A stretch of 64,000 bases of DNA from Peptococcaceae bacterium CEB3 (GTDB lineage Bacteria; Bacillota; Desulfitobacteriia; Desulfitobacteriales; Desulfitobacteriaceae). A program made the translations under genes and the position numbers. Below the pieces are notes generated by a model. That model did not search any database, was not told the DNA's origin, and worked only from the letters and a program-made list of their open reading frames with translations. This document shows, piece by piece, positions 9,910-17,477 of this stretch. The stretch is taken from NCBI GenBank assembly GCA_001029295.1, contig LDXJ01000064.1, forward strand, positions 186,001-250,000, written 5' to 3'. The number at the start of each line of letters is the position of its first letter. The first letter of the stretch is position 1.

Positions 9910-10024
9910 CTAAAGTGGTTAAAGTTAGCTAAAGTGGTTACGGTAGAGTGGTTGCGCTAGAGTGGTTATGGTAGAGTGATTTCTGTAAAGTGGTAGCGCA
10001 AAGCGATTCCTGAAAAGCGATTAC
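9910..10024. repeat. Degenerate 14-bp tandem repeat
   Basis: About eight units of the type TAGAGTGGTTGCGC, drifting toward AAAGCGATTCCTGA at the right end. The array lies in the divergent intergenic region (9821-10259) between the Cys-rich gene and the CopZ-like gene. Confidence 0.85.
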
Positions 10025-10030
10025 TATATA

Positions 10031-10081
10031 GTTACTATATAGTAACAGCAAGTTATGCCTTGGTGTGTGACACAGATCACA
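10031..10081. promoter_or_regulatory. Perfect palindrome and CRP-type site upstream of the CopZ-like gene
   Basis: GTTACTATATAGTAAC (10031-10046) is a perfect 16-bp palindrome, with a half-copy just upstream. TGTGA-CACAGA-TCACA (10066-10081) is an exact match to the TGTGA-N6-TCACA consensus of CRP/FNR-superfamily regulators. Both are candidate operators for the divergent genes. No convincing -35/-10 pair was found, and the regulator is unknown. Confidence 0.45.
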
Positions 10082-10259
10082 GTAAAAGGTGATTATCCAA
10101 ATTTTCTGGCAGGGGAATTTATGGCAATAGAGAGAGTGGGTGCTCTCCGTTCAGCCGGCGGCGGTGAGCATGTCCTGGGAATATGGGGGAGAGGAAGCCT
10201 GCGGAGGGTAGAAGGTCCGCGGGCGAGGTGCCAGTCCCTCGAAAGAGAAGGAGGTTCAG

Positions 10260-10733
10260 ATGCAACTGAATGTTAAAAAGTCGACCGCACCGACGGGTGC
10301 CGGATGTCCGCGCTGTGGCGCACCTGCTCAACGGGTGCGCAAGGTTACGGTCGCTCATCAGATGCTGCCCGACATCGAGTTGCCCGGGGACGACGAACAG
10401 TATTTTCTCTGCCGCAACCCGAAGTGTGAGGTAGCCTACTTCCAGGCTGAAGGCAGAGTTTACACACAGGACCGGCTGAAAAACAAGATATGGTTCAAGG
10501 AAATTACGTCCCCGGTTCCAATTTGCTATTGTCTGAATGTGACGGAGGAGGAAATTCTCCACCATGTGGCGGAGGTCCAATGTTGTTCTACGTTGGAGGA
10601 TATTCAGAAACATACCGGGGCGAACACCGGGCATGAATGCCTCACCAAGAATCCCGCCGGTGGCTGATGCTCCGCAGTAGTGCGATCGGTGATCGCCAAA
10701 GGGTTGACCATGCGGAGCGTTCAGGAAGAGTGA
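10260..10733 (+). CDS. CopZ-N-like zinc/[2Fe-2S] protein, probable selenoprotein (UGA at 10665-10667 read as Sec)
   Basis: Relative of the N-terminal domain of archaeal CopZ (known there to bind zinc and a [2Fe-2S] cluster and to reduce Cu(II)) and of the clostridial 2Fe-2S (seleno)protein family. Zinc-type cysteines C16, C19, C51, C56; cluster-type C89-x-C91 and C127 followed by NPAGG. A conventional reading stops at the UGA after residue 135, exactly where Archaeoglobus CopZ continues with Cys-Cys. Reading through gives U136-C137 and 20 more residues to the UGA at 10731, 157 residues in all. A SECIS-like hairpin starts right after the UGA. Start ATG has AAGGAGG 6 nt upstream. The selenoprotein call is inference; the Sec machinery is not in this window. 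Confidence 0.75.
10665..10718 (+). promoter_or_regulatory. Candidate bacterial SECIS element
   Basis: Directly after the UGA, GCTCCGCA (10669-10676) pairs perfectly with TGCGGAGC (10711-10718). Inside is a second hairpin GCGATC-GGT-GATCGC (10682-10696), whose GGU loop lies 20 nt past the UGA, in the range seen for bacterial SECIS apical loops. There is no U-tract after it, so it is not a good terminator. Confidence 0.6.
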
Positions 10734-10847
10734 GGTTAGCGGTGCTTTCGCTATCTTTCGACGTATGCTATAATCGTACAGGTCCCTATTATGGGATTGC
10801 GTTTGCCGCGATGCGAGTAATGTTGCGAGAAATTTGGAAATGAGAGA

Positions 10848-10913
10848 AATTAGGATTAGGTATTAGGGTGAGGTATTAGTTATTAGGATTAGGTATTAGG
10901 GTTAGGTATTAGG
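10848..10913. repeat. ATTAGG-type short repeat upstream of gltX
   Basis: A run of TTAGG/ATTAGG/TATTAGG words (about ten) ends 6 bp before the gltX ribosome site. It resembles telomere-type repeats in sequence but sits in the middle of a chromosome. A TATAAT-like box lies near 10770. Confidence 0.85.
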
Positions 10914-10934
10914 TCTTCAAGGAGATTATTGATT

Positions 10935-12425
10935 ATGGAAGAAGTAAGAGTACGTTTTGCGCCCAGCCCCACCGGGTATTTGCACATAGGCGGGGCGAGG
11001 ACGGCGTTATTCAATTGGCTTTTCGCGCGCCGCAACAGTGGTAAACTAGTCCTTCGCATCGAAGATACGGACAGCGACAGGCTGAAAGAAGATTCGGTCG
11101 CGCAAATTCTCAGCAGCCTTCGCTGGTTAGGAGTGGATTGGGACGAAGGGCCGGAAAAGGGAGGGGATTTCGGGCCATATTACCAATCACAGCGGCAGGA
11201 GTTCTATACGGCCGCGGCCAAAACCTTGGTTGAAGAAGGCAAAGCTTATTATTGTTTTTGCAGCGAAGAGGAACTGGCGAAAGAGCGCGAGGAGCGGCGC
11301 CGGGAAGGTTTGCCTCTGTTATACAGTGGGAAATGCCGTTCCCTGGCCGCCAATGAAGTCCGGGAGCGACTTAGGCAGGGCTTGAAGCCGGTCATTCGCC
11401 TCAAAGTGCCGAATCGCGATCGGGTCTTAGTGAAGGATATTATACGCGGGACCGTCAGCTTTGCGCGGGACCAGTTCGACGACTTCATTATCGTAAAATC
11501 GAACGGTTTACCGGCTTATAATTTTGCCTGCGTGGTGGATGATCACGCTATGCAGATTAGCCATGTCATAAGGGCTGAAGAACATTTGTCAAATACTCCT
11601 AAGCAACAACTGATTTATGAGGCTTTGGGTTACGAGATCCCCCAATTTGCCCATTTGTCCATGATCCTTGCCCCTGACCGCAGCAAGCTGAGCAAGCGAC
11701 ACGGAGCGACTTCAGTCAGCGAATTCAAAGAGATGGGTTGCCTGCCGGAAGCCGTCGCCAATTACTTGACACTGCTCGGGTGGTCTCCGACCGAAGAGCA
11801 GGGGGAGATCATATCTCCGGCGGAGGTTGTTTCGTCGTTTTCCCTGGAGAAGGTCTCTAAGACGGCGGCCATCTACGATCTCCAGAAGTTGTTCTGGCTT
11901 AACGGCCGCTACATTACGGATTACGACTTAGAGAAGCTTGCATTTCAGGCGGTGCCCTTTCTCCTGCGGGAAGGGATCCTGTCCCCACTCGAGGCGGAAC
12001 AAAACCAGGAGTACATCTTATCTGTCCTCCGGACTGTCAGGGACCGGGTTAAGACTCTGAGGGAACTGGCGGAGGCCAGTCGTTACTTTTTCCGGGATAT
12101 CGAGGGATATGAGGAAAAAGGCCAAGAGAAATACTTCGGCAGACCGGGCGTGGCTGATCTGCTCGCGCGGGGGAGAGAGCGCCTGGCCGGGGTTGAGGTC
12201 TTCACCGCGGAAAACACAGAGAGAGCTTATCGCGACCTGATCGCGGAATTGGCGATCAAGGGCGGGCAACTCATTCACCCAACCAGACTTGCCCTGACGG
12301 GGCGCACCGTGAGCCCCGGTCTGTTCGAAGTCATGGCCGTCCTCGGCCGGGAGAGGTGCCTGGACCGTCTTGAACAGGCGGTCAAATTCATCAGATTGTA
12401 CAATGCTGAGAAAGAGAAAACCTGA
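10935..12425 (+). CDS. gltX: Glutamyl-tRNA synthetase
   Basis: Class I synthetase charging tRNA-Glu (496 aa). HIGH region PTGYLHIGGARTALFNW and KMSKS-type LSKRHGATS are present, with the C-terminal anticodon-binding helical domain. ATG 10935 is chosen over TTG 10929 because AAGGAGA (10919-10925) lies 9 nt upstream of the former and only 3 nt from the latter. Product Glu-tRNA also feeds HemA in the heme cluster at 59.9 kb. A tRNA-Glu gene lies 380 bp downstream. Confidence 0.97.
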   Translation: MEEVRVRFAPSPTGYLHIGGARTALFNWLFARRNSGKLVLRIEDTDSDRLKEDSVAQILSSLRWLGVDWDEGPEKGGDFGPYYQSQRQEFYTAAAKTLVEEGKAYYCFCSEEELAKEREERRREGLPLLYSGKCRSLAANEVRERLRQGLKPVIRLKVPNRDRVLVKDIIRGTVSFARDQFDDFIIVKSNGLPAYNFACVVDDHAMQISHVIRAEEHLSNTPKQQLIYEALGYEIPQFAHLSMILAPDRSKLSKRHGATSVSEFKEMGCLPEAVANYLTLLGWSPTEEQGEIISPAEVVSSFSLEKVSKTAAIYDLQKLFWLNGRYITDYDLEKLAFQAVPFLLREGILSPLEAEQNQEYILSVLRTVRDRVKTLRELAEASRYFFRDIEGYEEKGQEKYFGRPGVADLLARGRERLAGVEVFTAENTERAYRDLIAELAIKGGQLIHPTRLALTGRTVSPGLFEVMAVLGRERCLDRLEQAVKFIRLYNAEKEKT

Positions 12426-12484
12426 GGCAGATAGGCAGATATTAGATTGTACAACGCTGAGAAAGAGAAAGCCTGCGGCAGATA
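12393..12484. repeat. 41-bp near-duplicate of the gltX 3' end
   Basis: Copy 1 at 12393-12433 spans the last codons and stop of gltX; copy 2 at 12444-12484 lies just after it, with 3 mismatches in 41. The copies are offset by 51 bp. This is a tandem duplication of the gene tail. Confidence 0.9.
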
Positions 12485-12764
12485 AACGTCGAAAAATGCC
12501 GCTAATGATAGAATAGTTGGTATTGACGGGTGTTGCCTTTGGAGATTGTTAAGTATAGTATAGGGTCTTGCACGGACATAAGCTTGGGTGCCTGATTGCT
12601 CGGTCCTGCCGTCAAAGGACGGCGTCGGTCGCGGCCGTGATGACAACGCTGGGATGGCGCCTCGGGTTGACTTCGGTTTATACGCAGCGGCCACAACCGC
12701 AATTGGCATCCACCGCTGGCAGAATGATAAAGTCGGGATAATGAGGCTGGGCGGGTTTGTGTTT
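12485..12764. other. Intergenic region without recognised gene
   Basis: Between the gltX tail duplication and the tRNA promoter I see no convincing coding frame. A small CCGTC-AAAG-GACGG hairpin lies near 12610, without a U-tract. Confidence 0.5.
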
Positions 12765-12793
12765 TTGGCAGATTCGTGTATAATTGTATAAGG
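12765..12793 (+). promoter_or_regulatory. Promoter of tRNA-Glu
   Basis: TTGGCA (12765-12770), 17-bp spacer, TATAAG (12788-12793). The tRNA begins 10 nt after the -10 box. A second TATAAT at 12779 has no matching -35. Confidence 0.65.
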
Positions 12794-12802
12794 TTACAGT
12801 TT

Positions 12803-12878
12803 GGCCCCATGGTCAAGAGGCCTAAGACGCTGCCCTCTCACGGCAGAAACAGGGGTTCGAATCCCCTTGGGGCTACCA
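12803..12878 (+). tRNA. tRNA-Glu (anticodon CTC)
   Basis: 76-nt cloverleaf with encoded CCA. Acceptor arms GGCCCCA and TGGGGCT (first pair G-U), anticodon stem CTGCC/GGCAG with loop CTCTCAC giving anticodon CTC, T-arm GGGGTTCGAATCCCC. It reads GAG codons. The accessory region starts some 500 bp downstream, but no direct repeat of the tRNA 3' end was noticed, so there is no evidence for integration here. Confidence 0.95.
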
Positions 12879-12887
12879 GAAGATCCA

Positions 12888-12928
12888 CCACCTATTGATA
12901 GAAGGAGTTTTATCGGCAGGTGGTTTTT
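12888..12928 (+). terminator. Terminator after tRNA-Glu
   Basis: CCACCT (12888-12893) pairs with AGGTGG (12918-12923), helped by an inner GATA/ATC pairing, followed by TTTTTG. Confidence 0.55.
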
Positions 12929-13390
12929 GTTTGCCCGCTTCACCGGACGAACATGTTGCCACAGACCAGGCACGTTGGAGACAAGCGCCCAAGCGTGATG
13001 ATTTGCGATATTTGAGTGGCCGGACGAGAGGGGCCCGCGGTAGCGGCGCCTTTTTTCGGCTAATCAGAAAGTATAACTTTCACGGCGCATACCCATAGGG
13101 CATAAGAATTCTTGCGAAATCAGAGATTTCGAGAATTCTTTATAAGTGCAACTAAGGCTTCCGCCTGCGCTAAGGCTTGGCGCAAGCCAAGTTTTCTTTA
13201 GGGTCATTAATCTTTGAAGGCAGGAAATGGAGAAAGCGCGTCGAATGAGTGACTGCTGGGGGAATTCCCCGGGGACTGGGCGTTGGCGTCCGATGCAATC
13301 GGTTGTCTTGCGGTTATGATATATTGTGTTCGGGAGGAGAGAGATTCCGGACTGGTGACGTATGAGGGGCATACGAGGAGGTGTAACGGG
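12929..13390. other. Intergenic region with a long inverted repeat
   Basis: No gene is recognised. An imperfect hairpin at 13104-13140 has 16-18 bp arms (AAGAATTCTTGCGAAATC against GATTTCGAGAATTCTT, 3-nt loop). It lies at the left border of the accessory region and could be a transposon-end relic or terminator. GAGGAGG before 13391 is the ribosome site of the next gene. Confidence 0.45.
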
Positions 13391-14269
13391 ATGAGCAAAA
13401 GTCACAGTCAGCCAACATACAAACGGCAGCGATTCCTGTTAGCATTTATCCGCCAGCTTCAGGGAGGCGTAACATCCACCGACTTACAGAAGTTGGTATT
13501 CCTCCAGATGATGTCGGAAGGCTTAGATTTCTACGAGTTTATTCCATATAGATACGGCTCGTATTCCTTTCGGCTTGCGGAGGACTTGGATATCCTCCGC
13601 AGGGACGGGTACTTGTCCGTTGAGTACACACCGGAGAGTACACGGATTAAAGCCGTCGGGGAGTATCCACTAGAAGCTCCCTTTCGAATAGCAGCAGAGC
13701 GGGGCAACGCTCTTATTCGCAAGGCGTACCGCGAATATCCGTACTACGCAATTAACAGCGAAATTACAGGACGGCTCTTTCGCGGGGAGGAATTGGAGCG
13801 ATTTAATAACAGAAAAAAAGCCTACGCCAAGACTGGGCAAGTCTTGTTCACGCTAGGCTATGAAGGCAAAAGCATCGAGGCGTTTATTAATGGCTTGATT
13901 CAGAACGACATTCGATTGTTGTGTGATGTGCGCAAAAACCCGTTAAGCCGCAAATTCGGGTTTTCTAAAGGCAAGCTCGAACACATTACGGGAACAGTCG
14001 GGATTAAGTATGTTCATATCCCCGGCCTTGGGATTGAATCCGCCAAGCGCGGTTCGCTTGAAACGATTGAGGACTATAGATGTCTGTTCAGCGATTACGC
14101 AAGGACGCTCCCGAACCTTACTCCATTGCTCGAGCGGGTTTATTCGCTGTTGTGTTCCGATATGCGGATCGCCTTGATGTGCTATGAAAGAGAGCCGGAG
14201 ATGTGCCATCGGCACGTCATCAGGGACTACATCGCAAGTACACACACAATAAGGAGCGTTGATTTATAG
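13391..14269 (+). CDS. DUF488-domain protein with N-terminal helix-turn-helix-like region
   Basis: A 292-aa protein. Residues about 1-120 look like a winged-helix type region (RQRFLLAFIRQLQGGVTSTD); residues about 150-290 are a DUF488 domain (TLGYEGKSIEAFINGL, LCDVRKNPLSRKFGFSK, YVHIPGLG, CYERxPxxCHRHVI). DUF488 proteins are of unknown biochemical function and are often found in genomic islands. ATG 13391 follows GAGGAGG with 9 nt; upstream in-frame extension to 13283 is not supported. It overlaps the next gene by one base, so the two form a unit. Confidence 0.8.
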   Translation: MSKSHSQPTYKRQRFLLAFIRQLQGGVTSTDLQKLVFLQMMSEGLDFYEFIPYRYGSYSFRLAEDLDILRRDGYLSVEYTPESTRIKAVGEYPLEAPFRIAAERGNALIRKAYREYPYYAINSEITGRLFRGEELERFNNRKKAYAKTGQVLFTLGYEGKSIEAFINGLIQNDIRLLCDVRKNPLSRKFGFSKGKLEHITGTVGIKYVHIPGLGIESAKRGSLETIEDYRCLFSDYARTLPNLTPLLERVYSLLCSDMRIALMCYEREPEMCHRHVIRDYIASTHTIRSVDL

Positions 14270-15105
14270 TGCCGGATAAGAAGCGAATCTACATTGTCGT
14301 AAAGACATACCCAACAATCTCAAAAGAGTATTCAGAGCTTGTCTGCACGGCAGGCGTCCTTGAGGACGGCTCGTGGATTCGCCTCTACCCGGTTCCGTTT
14401 CGGAAGCTTGATATTGACCAGAAATACCCAAAGTACACATGGATTCAGATTGAGGCGGCGCGTAACACAAAAGATTTTCGTCCCGAAACATATCGTCCCA
14501 ACTTATCCACCATCTCGGTTGAGACGAGACCCACTAAAGCCGATTGGGACGAAAGGCGCAGAATTATTTTCAAGAACAAGAAGGTTTACATGAATCTGGA
14601 AGAGCTAATCGGCAAGGCAAAATCAGATGGGACTTCCCTCGCTATATTTAAGCCAAGGAAGGTGCTTGATTTCATTGTTCAGGAAGTCGAGCGCGACTGG
14701 GACCCAAACAAGCTGGCAATCTTGAAAGGACTGTCACAACAGTTGAATCTGTTCCAAACCCCAGAGGAGATTGCTGAAGAATTCAAGGCCGTGCCCAAAG
14801 TGCCGTACAAGTTTTCCTACAAATTGGAAGACGATTCGGGTAGGCGGTCCACCATGATGATTGAGGACTGGGAGATGGGCATGCTGTACTTTAACTGCTT
14901 GAAAAGGGCAAATGGTGATGAAGACGTGGCTGTATCCAAGGTTAGGGAGAAATACTTCGACTACTTCGTCGCGCGAGACCTTCACTTTTTTCTCGGCACC
15001 ACAAAGCAGTTCCATAATGTCGCCCCCAACCCATTCATCATAATCGGCGCGTTCTACCCGCCGATGCCGTTACTGAATCAGCAGATGAGTATTTTTGATT
15101 TGTAG
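14269..15105 (+). CDS. Hypothetical protein paired with DUF488
   Basis: A 278-aa soluble protein starting at GTG 14269, overlapping the DUF488 stop. The N-terminal signature is VVKTYPTISKEYSELVCTAG followed by EDGSWIRLYPVPFR; the C-terminus reads FLGTTKQFHNVAPNPFIIIG. I know no function; proteins with this type of N-terminus appear beside DUF488 genes in defence-like or mobile islands (from memory, not checked). No membrane segments or known catalytic motif were seen. A helicase fragment follows directly. Confidence 0.7.
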   Translation: MPDKKRIYIVVKTYPTISKEYSELVCTAGVLEDGSWIRLYPVPFRKLDIDQKYPKYTWIQIEAARNTKDFRPETYRPNLSTISVETRPTKADWDERRRIIFKNKKVYMNLEELIGKAKSDGTSLAIFKPRKVLDFIVQEVERDWDPNKLAILKGLSQQLNLFQTPEEIAEEFKAVPKVPYKFSYKLEDDSGRRSTMMIEDWEMGMLYFNCLKRANGDEDVAVSKVREKYFDYFVARDLHFFLGTTKQFHNVAPNPFIIIGAFYPPMPLLNQQMSIFDL

Positions 15106-15114
15106 GGCGAGTAA

Positions 15115-15522
15115 CGGTTTACTTGGTGGTACGGCAACTCCGTCCTGGAGATTACTTTCAAGAACGCCAAGGGGCAGCTCGCCAGCCAGCTTTTATACAG
15201 GGAAGATGAGGAGCGGCTTTCCGTAGCGGACGGCAGCCTGCCTTGGAGTTTTGATGCGGACGCCGACTTGCTACGCCTCACGTCAGAGGCCTACCGCATC
15301 AACCTTGCCCACATATTTGACCCCTATCTCGCCGTGCACACGTCGGCGATTGAACCGGTGCCGCATCAGATTGCGGCGGTTTATCAGGAAATGCTCGCGC
15401 GCCTGCCGCTCCGCTACATCCTGGCAGACGACCCCGGCGCCGGCAAAACAATTATGACGGGTCTGTTCCTCAACTCGCGGCAGCGGCGCCGACCTGACAA
15501 AACCGAAAGTGGGGCTGCGTAA
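15115..15522 (+). pseudogene. Remnant of a large SNF2/DEAD-type helicase (N-terminal piece)
   Basis: The open frame without a start codon encodes RFTWWYGNSVLEITF..., PWSFDADADLLRLTSEAYRI, HTSAIEPVPHQIAAVY and a Walker A region LADDPGAGKTIMTGLF, then loses homology and stops at 15520-15522. This matches the beginning of large island-borne helicases linked to methyltransferase or DISARM-like systems, which normally exceed 1000 residues. Both ends are missing; the next gene's ATG overlaps the new stop. The remnant suggests a deletion that removed the rest of a defence-type module. Confidence 0.75.
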
Positions 15523-16241
15523 TGTCAGTAAAGAATGTTCTTGAGACCGAGCGACTGACGCTCCGAGAAATGACAATAGAAGATTTGCCCGCCCTATCGG
15601 ACATCCTGCAGGACGAGCAGACGATGTACGCTTACGAGGGTGCGATGAGCGATGCCGAAACGCAGGAGTGGCTCGAACGGCAACTCTGGCGTTACAAAGA
15701 AGACGGCTTTGGCCTTTGGGCGGTCGTGCTGAAAGAAACCGGTAAGATGATGGGTCAGTGCGGTTTGTCATGGCAGAATGCCGACGGCAAGCGTGTGCTT
15801 GAAATTGGCTACTTATTGAACCGTGCATACTGGCACAAAGGCTACGCTGCCGAAGCCGCCGAAGGATGTAAGTTATACGCCTTTGAAGCTCTGAACGCTG
15901 ACGAGGTGTACTCCATTATCCGCGACACAAACACAGCGTCGATGAACATAGCCATCCGGATGGGCATGACCATCCGAGGGCGTTTCGTCAAGCACTATCG
16001 CGGAGTGGATATGCCGCACGTCATCTTTTCGGTTCGCAAGAACGAGAGAGGCGGTGTTGGCTTCAGCCAATCGGAACTAAGCGAAGCCCACCGCGCCCTG
16101 CTGTCTACGCTCCACAAGTGCGAGAAGATGGATGTGGAGAAGCTGGGCAAGTCACAGCGGACTTTGCTTGAACGGCGAATCGCAGCCCTGAAGGTTTCAC
16201 TGGCACTAATCGAAAAAGAACAAGGGAGGATACCGAAATGA
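15522..16241 (+). CDS. GNAT acetyltransferase (RimJ/RimL type) with C-terminal extension
   Basis: A 239-aa protein. Residues 1-170 are a GNAT domain (LETERLTLREMTIEDLPAL, the acetyl-CoA loop area YWHKGYAAEAAEG, NTASMNIAIRMGM). Residues about 175-239 form an additional charged helical tail (SEAHRALLSTLHKCEKM, LLERRIAALKVSLALIEKE) that I do not recognise. Start ATG overlaps the helicase remnant's stop; its own stop overlaps the VOC gene by 4 bp. Substrate unknown. Confidence 0.8.
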   Translation: MSVKNVLETERLTLREMTIEDLPALSDILQDEQTMYAYEGAMSDAETQEWLERQLWRYKEDGFGLWAVVLKETGKMMGQCGLSWQNADGKRVLEIGYLLNRAYWHKGYAAEAAEGCKLYAFEALNADEVYSIIRDTNTASMNIAIRMGMTIRGRFVKHYRGVDMPHVIFSVRKNERGGVGFSQSELSEAHRALLSTLHKCEKMDVEKLGKSQRTLLERRIAALKVSLALIEKEQGRIPK

Positions 16242-16642
16242 TAGAACCTTACATTATGTTCAACGGGCAGGCTTCGGAAGCCATCGACTTCTACGAGAAG
16301 GTCTTCCACGGCACAAACAAGCGCGTTATGCGTTGGAGCGACGCTCCGCCCGCGCCTCATTACCCTGTGGACGTAATGAAAAAGGAGTGGGTGCTTCACG
16401 GCGAAATTGAACTGTGTGGCACGAACTTCTCCATCTCGGACTGCGACCAAGTCTTCCAGTCCACCCACTTCATGTCGCTGATGGTTCGGCTTGACACGCC
16501 GGAGGAAGTCCGGCGCATATACGGCGAACTGCAAGCGGATGGCGGTAAGGTGCTGATGGAAATTGAGCCGACGTTCTACGCCAAGATGTATGCTTGGGTG
16601 CAGGACAAGTTCGACGTGAGTTGGCAGTTGATTTGCGAGTAA
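16238..16642 (+). CDS. VOC-family (PhnB/glyoxalase-like) protein
   Basis: A 134-aa protein of the PhnB-like branch of the vicinal oxygen chelate fold: starts EPYIMFNGQASEAIDFYEKV, then HGEIELCGTNFSISD and the C-terminal AKMYAWVQDKFDVSWQL. Substrate and metal unknown. It is translationally coupled to the GNAT gene (ATGA) and has GGGAGG upstream. A degraded copy of its 3' end occurs at 22030-22145. Confidence 0.82.
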   Translation: MIEPYIMFNGQASEAIDFYEKVFHGTNKRVMRWSDAPPAPHYPVDVMKKEWVLHGEIELCGTNFSISDCDQVFQSTHFMSLMVRLDTPEEVRRIYGELQADGGKVLMEIEPTFYAKMYAWVQDKFDVSWQLICE

Positions 16643-16763
16643 GATTGCTCTTTCGGGAGGGAAAATCACAAACGGCTTTGCCTTACTAAATCATGAAGCC
16701 GCCTTGGCGGAGGCTAGCCAGTAGTGGGGGTATCGGGTCTGTGGGGGTCGGAGGCGGTATATT

Positions 16764-17273
16764 ATGGAGTTTCGAATTAGGCCAGTTTGTTTAGGCGATG
16801 CAAAAGATATTAACGAGTTACGCCACATGCCTGGCGTTTTCGAAAATATCCTTGGGATTCCTTCCGAGAGACTCAAAAAAACTGAAGATTGGATTTCTAA
16901 GTTGGATAATTACACACATGAATTTGTTGCAATTATTACGGACGAATCTGGCTCAGAAAGAGTAGTTGGTATGGCTGGGCTTACCGTGTTCGGAAATAGT
17001 CGTTTACGCCACTCGGCTGGTATTGGTATTATGGTTCATAGAGAATATCAAGGAAATGGTATCGGACGCAAGTTAATGGAAACTCTATTGGATATTGCCG
17101 ACAATTGGCTTATGCTTGTGAGAGTGGAATTGTCAGTTTTCGTTGATAATCTAAAAGCAATAGAGTTATATAAGAAACTAGGATTCGACATAGAAGGAAC
17201 AAAGCGTAAAGCCGCAATAAGAAATGGTGAATATATTGATGAATACGTCATGGCGAGAATTAGAAATACCTAA
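16764..17273 (+). CDS. GNAT acetyltransferase
   Basis: A 169-aa single-domain GNAT. The acetyl-CoA-binding loop is REYQGNGIGRKLMETLL and the C-terminal motif LKAIELYKKLGFDIEG; it resembles the PhnO/RimI-like general class. ATG 16764 has GGAGG about 10 nt upstream. The gene is visibly AT-richer than the preceding one, suggesting a separate origin. Substrate unknown. Confidence 0.85.
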   Translation: MEFRIRPVCLGDAKDINELRHMPGVFENILGIPSERLKKTEDWISKLDNYTHEFVAIITDESGSERVVGMAGLTVFGNSRLRHSAGIGIMVHREYQGNGIGRKLMETLLDIADNWLMLVRVELSVFVDNLKAIELYKKLGFDIEGTKRKAAIRNGEYIDEYVMARIRNT

Positions 17274-17390
17274 AATGGCCCGCACCAGAGGCAGTCTTTG
17301 CTCGGCCGCGTGCCACCGGCTTTAGCCGGCCGAAGCCAGGGGAGATTCAGGGTCAAGTCCATGTAGGGCTTGGCTCTTCTTTGTTTCGCT

Positions 17391-17457
17391 GCAGTTTACT
17401 TTTCCCTGAAAAGTAAACTGCGAGTCGCTTGGAAGTTTACCTTGTAAACCGTATAAT
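17391..17457 (+). promoter_or_regulatory. Promoter with nested GTTTAC dyads in front of the XRE regulator
   Basis: TTGGAA (17429-17434), 17-bp spacer, TATAAT (17452-17457). The spacer holds GTTTAC-CTT-GTAAAC (17435-17449), which would block RNA polymerase when bound. Just upstream, 17391-17421 is a perfect 14-bp inverted repeat with 3-bp centre, also built on GTTTAC/GTAAAC. It is probably the autoregulatory operator of the downstream XRE protein. Confidence 0.7.
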
Positions 17458-17477
17458 AATGGGCGGAGGTGACGTTG

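Noticed and set aside
9910-10024. 14-bp repeats as replication iterons
   Set aside because: No replication gene or AT-rich unwinding region of origin type; other repeats in the window have the same junction placement.
10082-10259. Known riboswitch (cobalamin, Moco, glycine, c-di-GMP) upstream of the CopZ-like gene
   Set aside because: Several stems are possible but none of the class-defining consensus blocks could be matched.
10669-10718. Hairpin after the CopZ-like UGA as a terminator
   Set aside because: There is no U-tract; position, loop and the conserved coding continuation fit a SECIS better.
12803-13140. tRNA-Glu as integration site of the accessory region
   Set aside because: No integrase gene and no direct repeat of the tRNA 3' end was noticed within the window.
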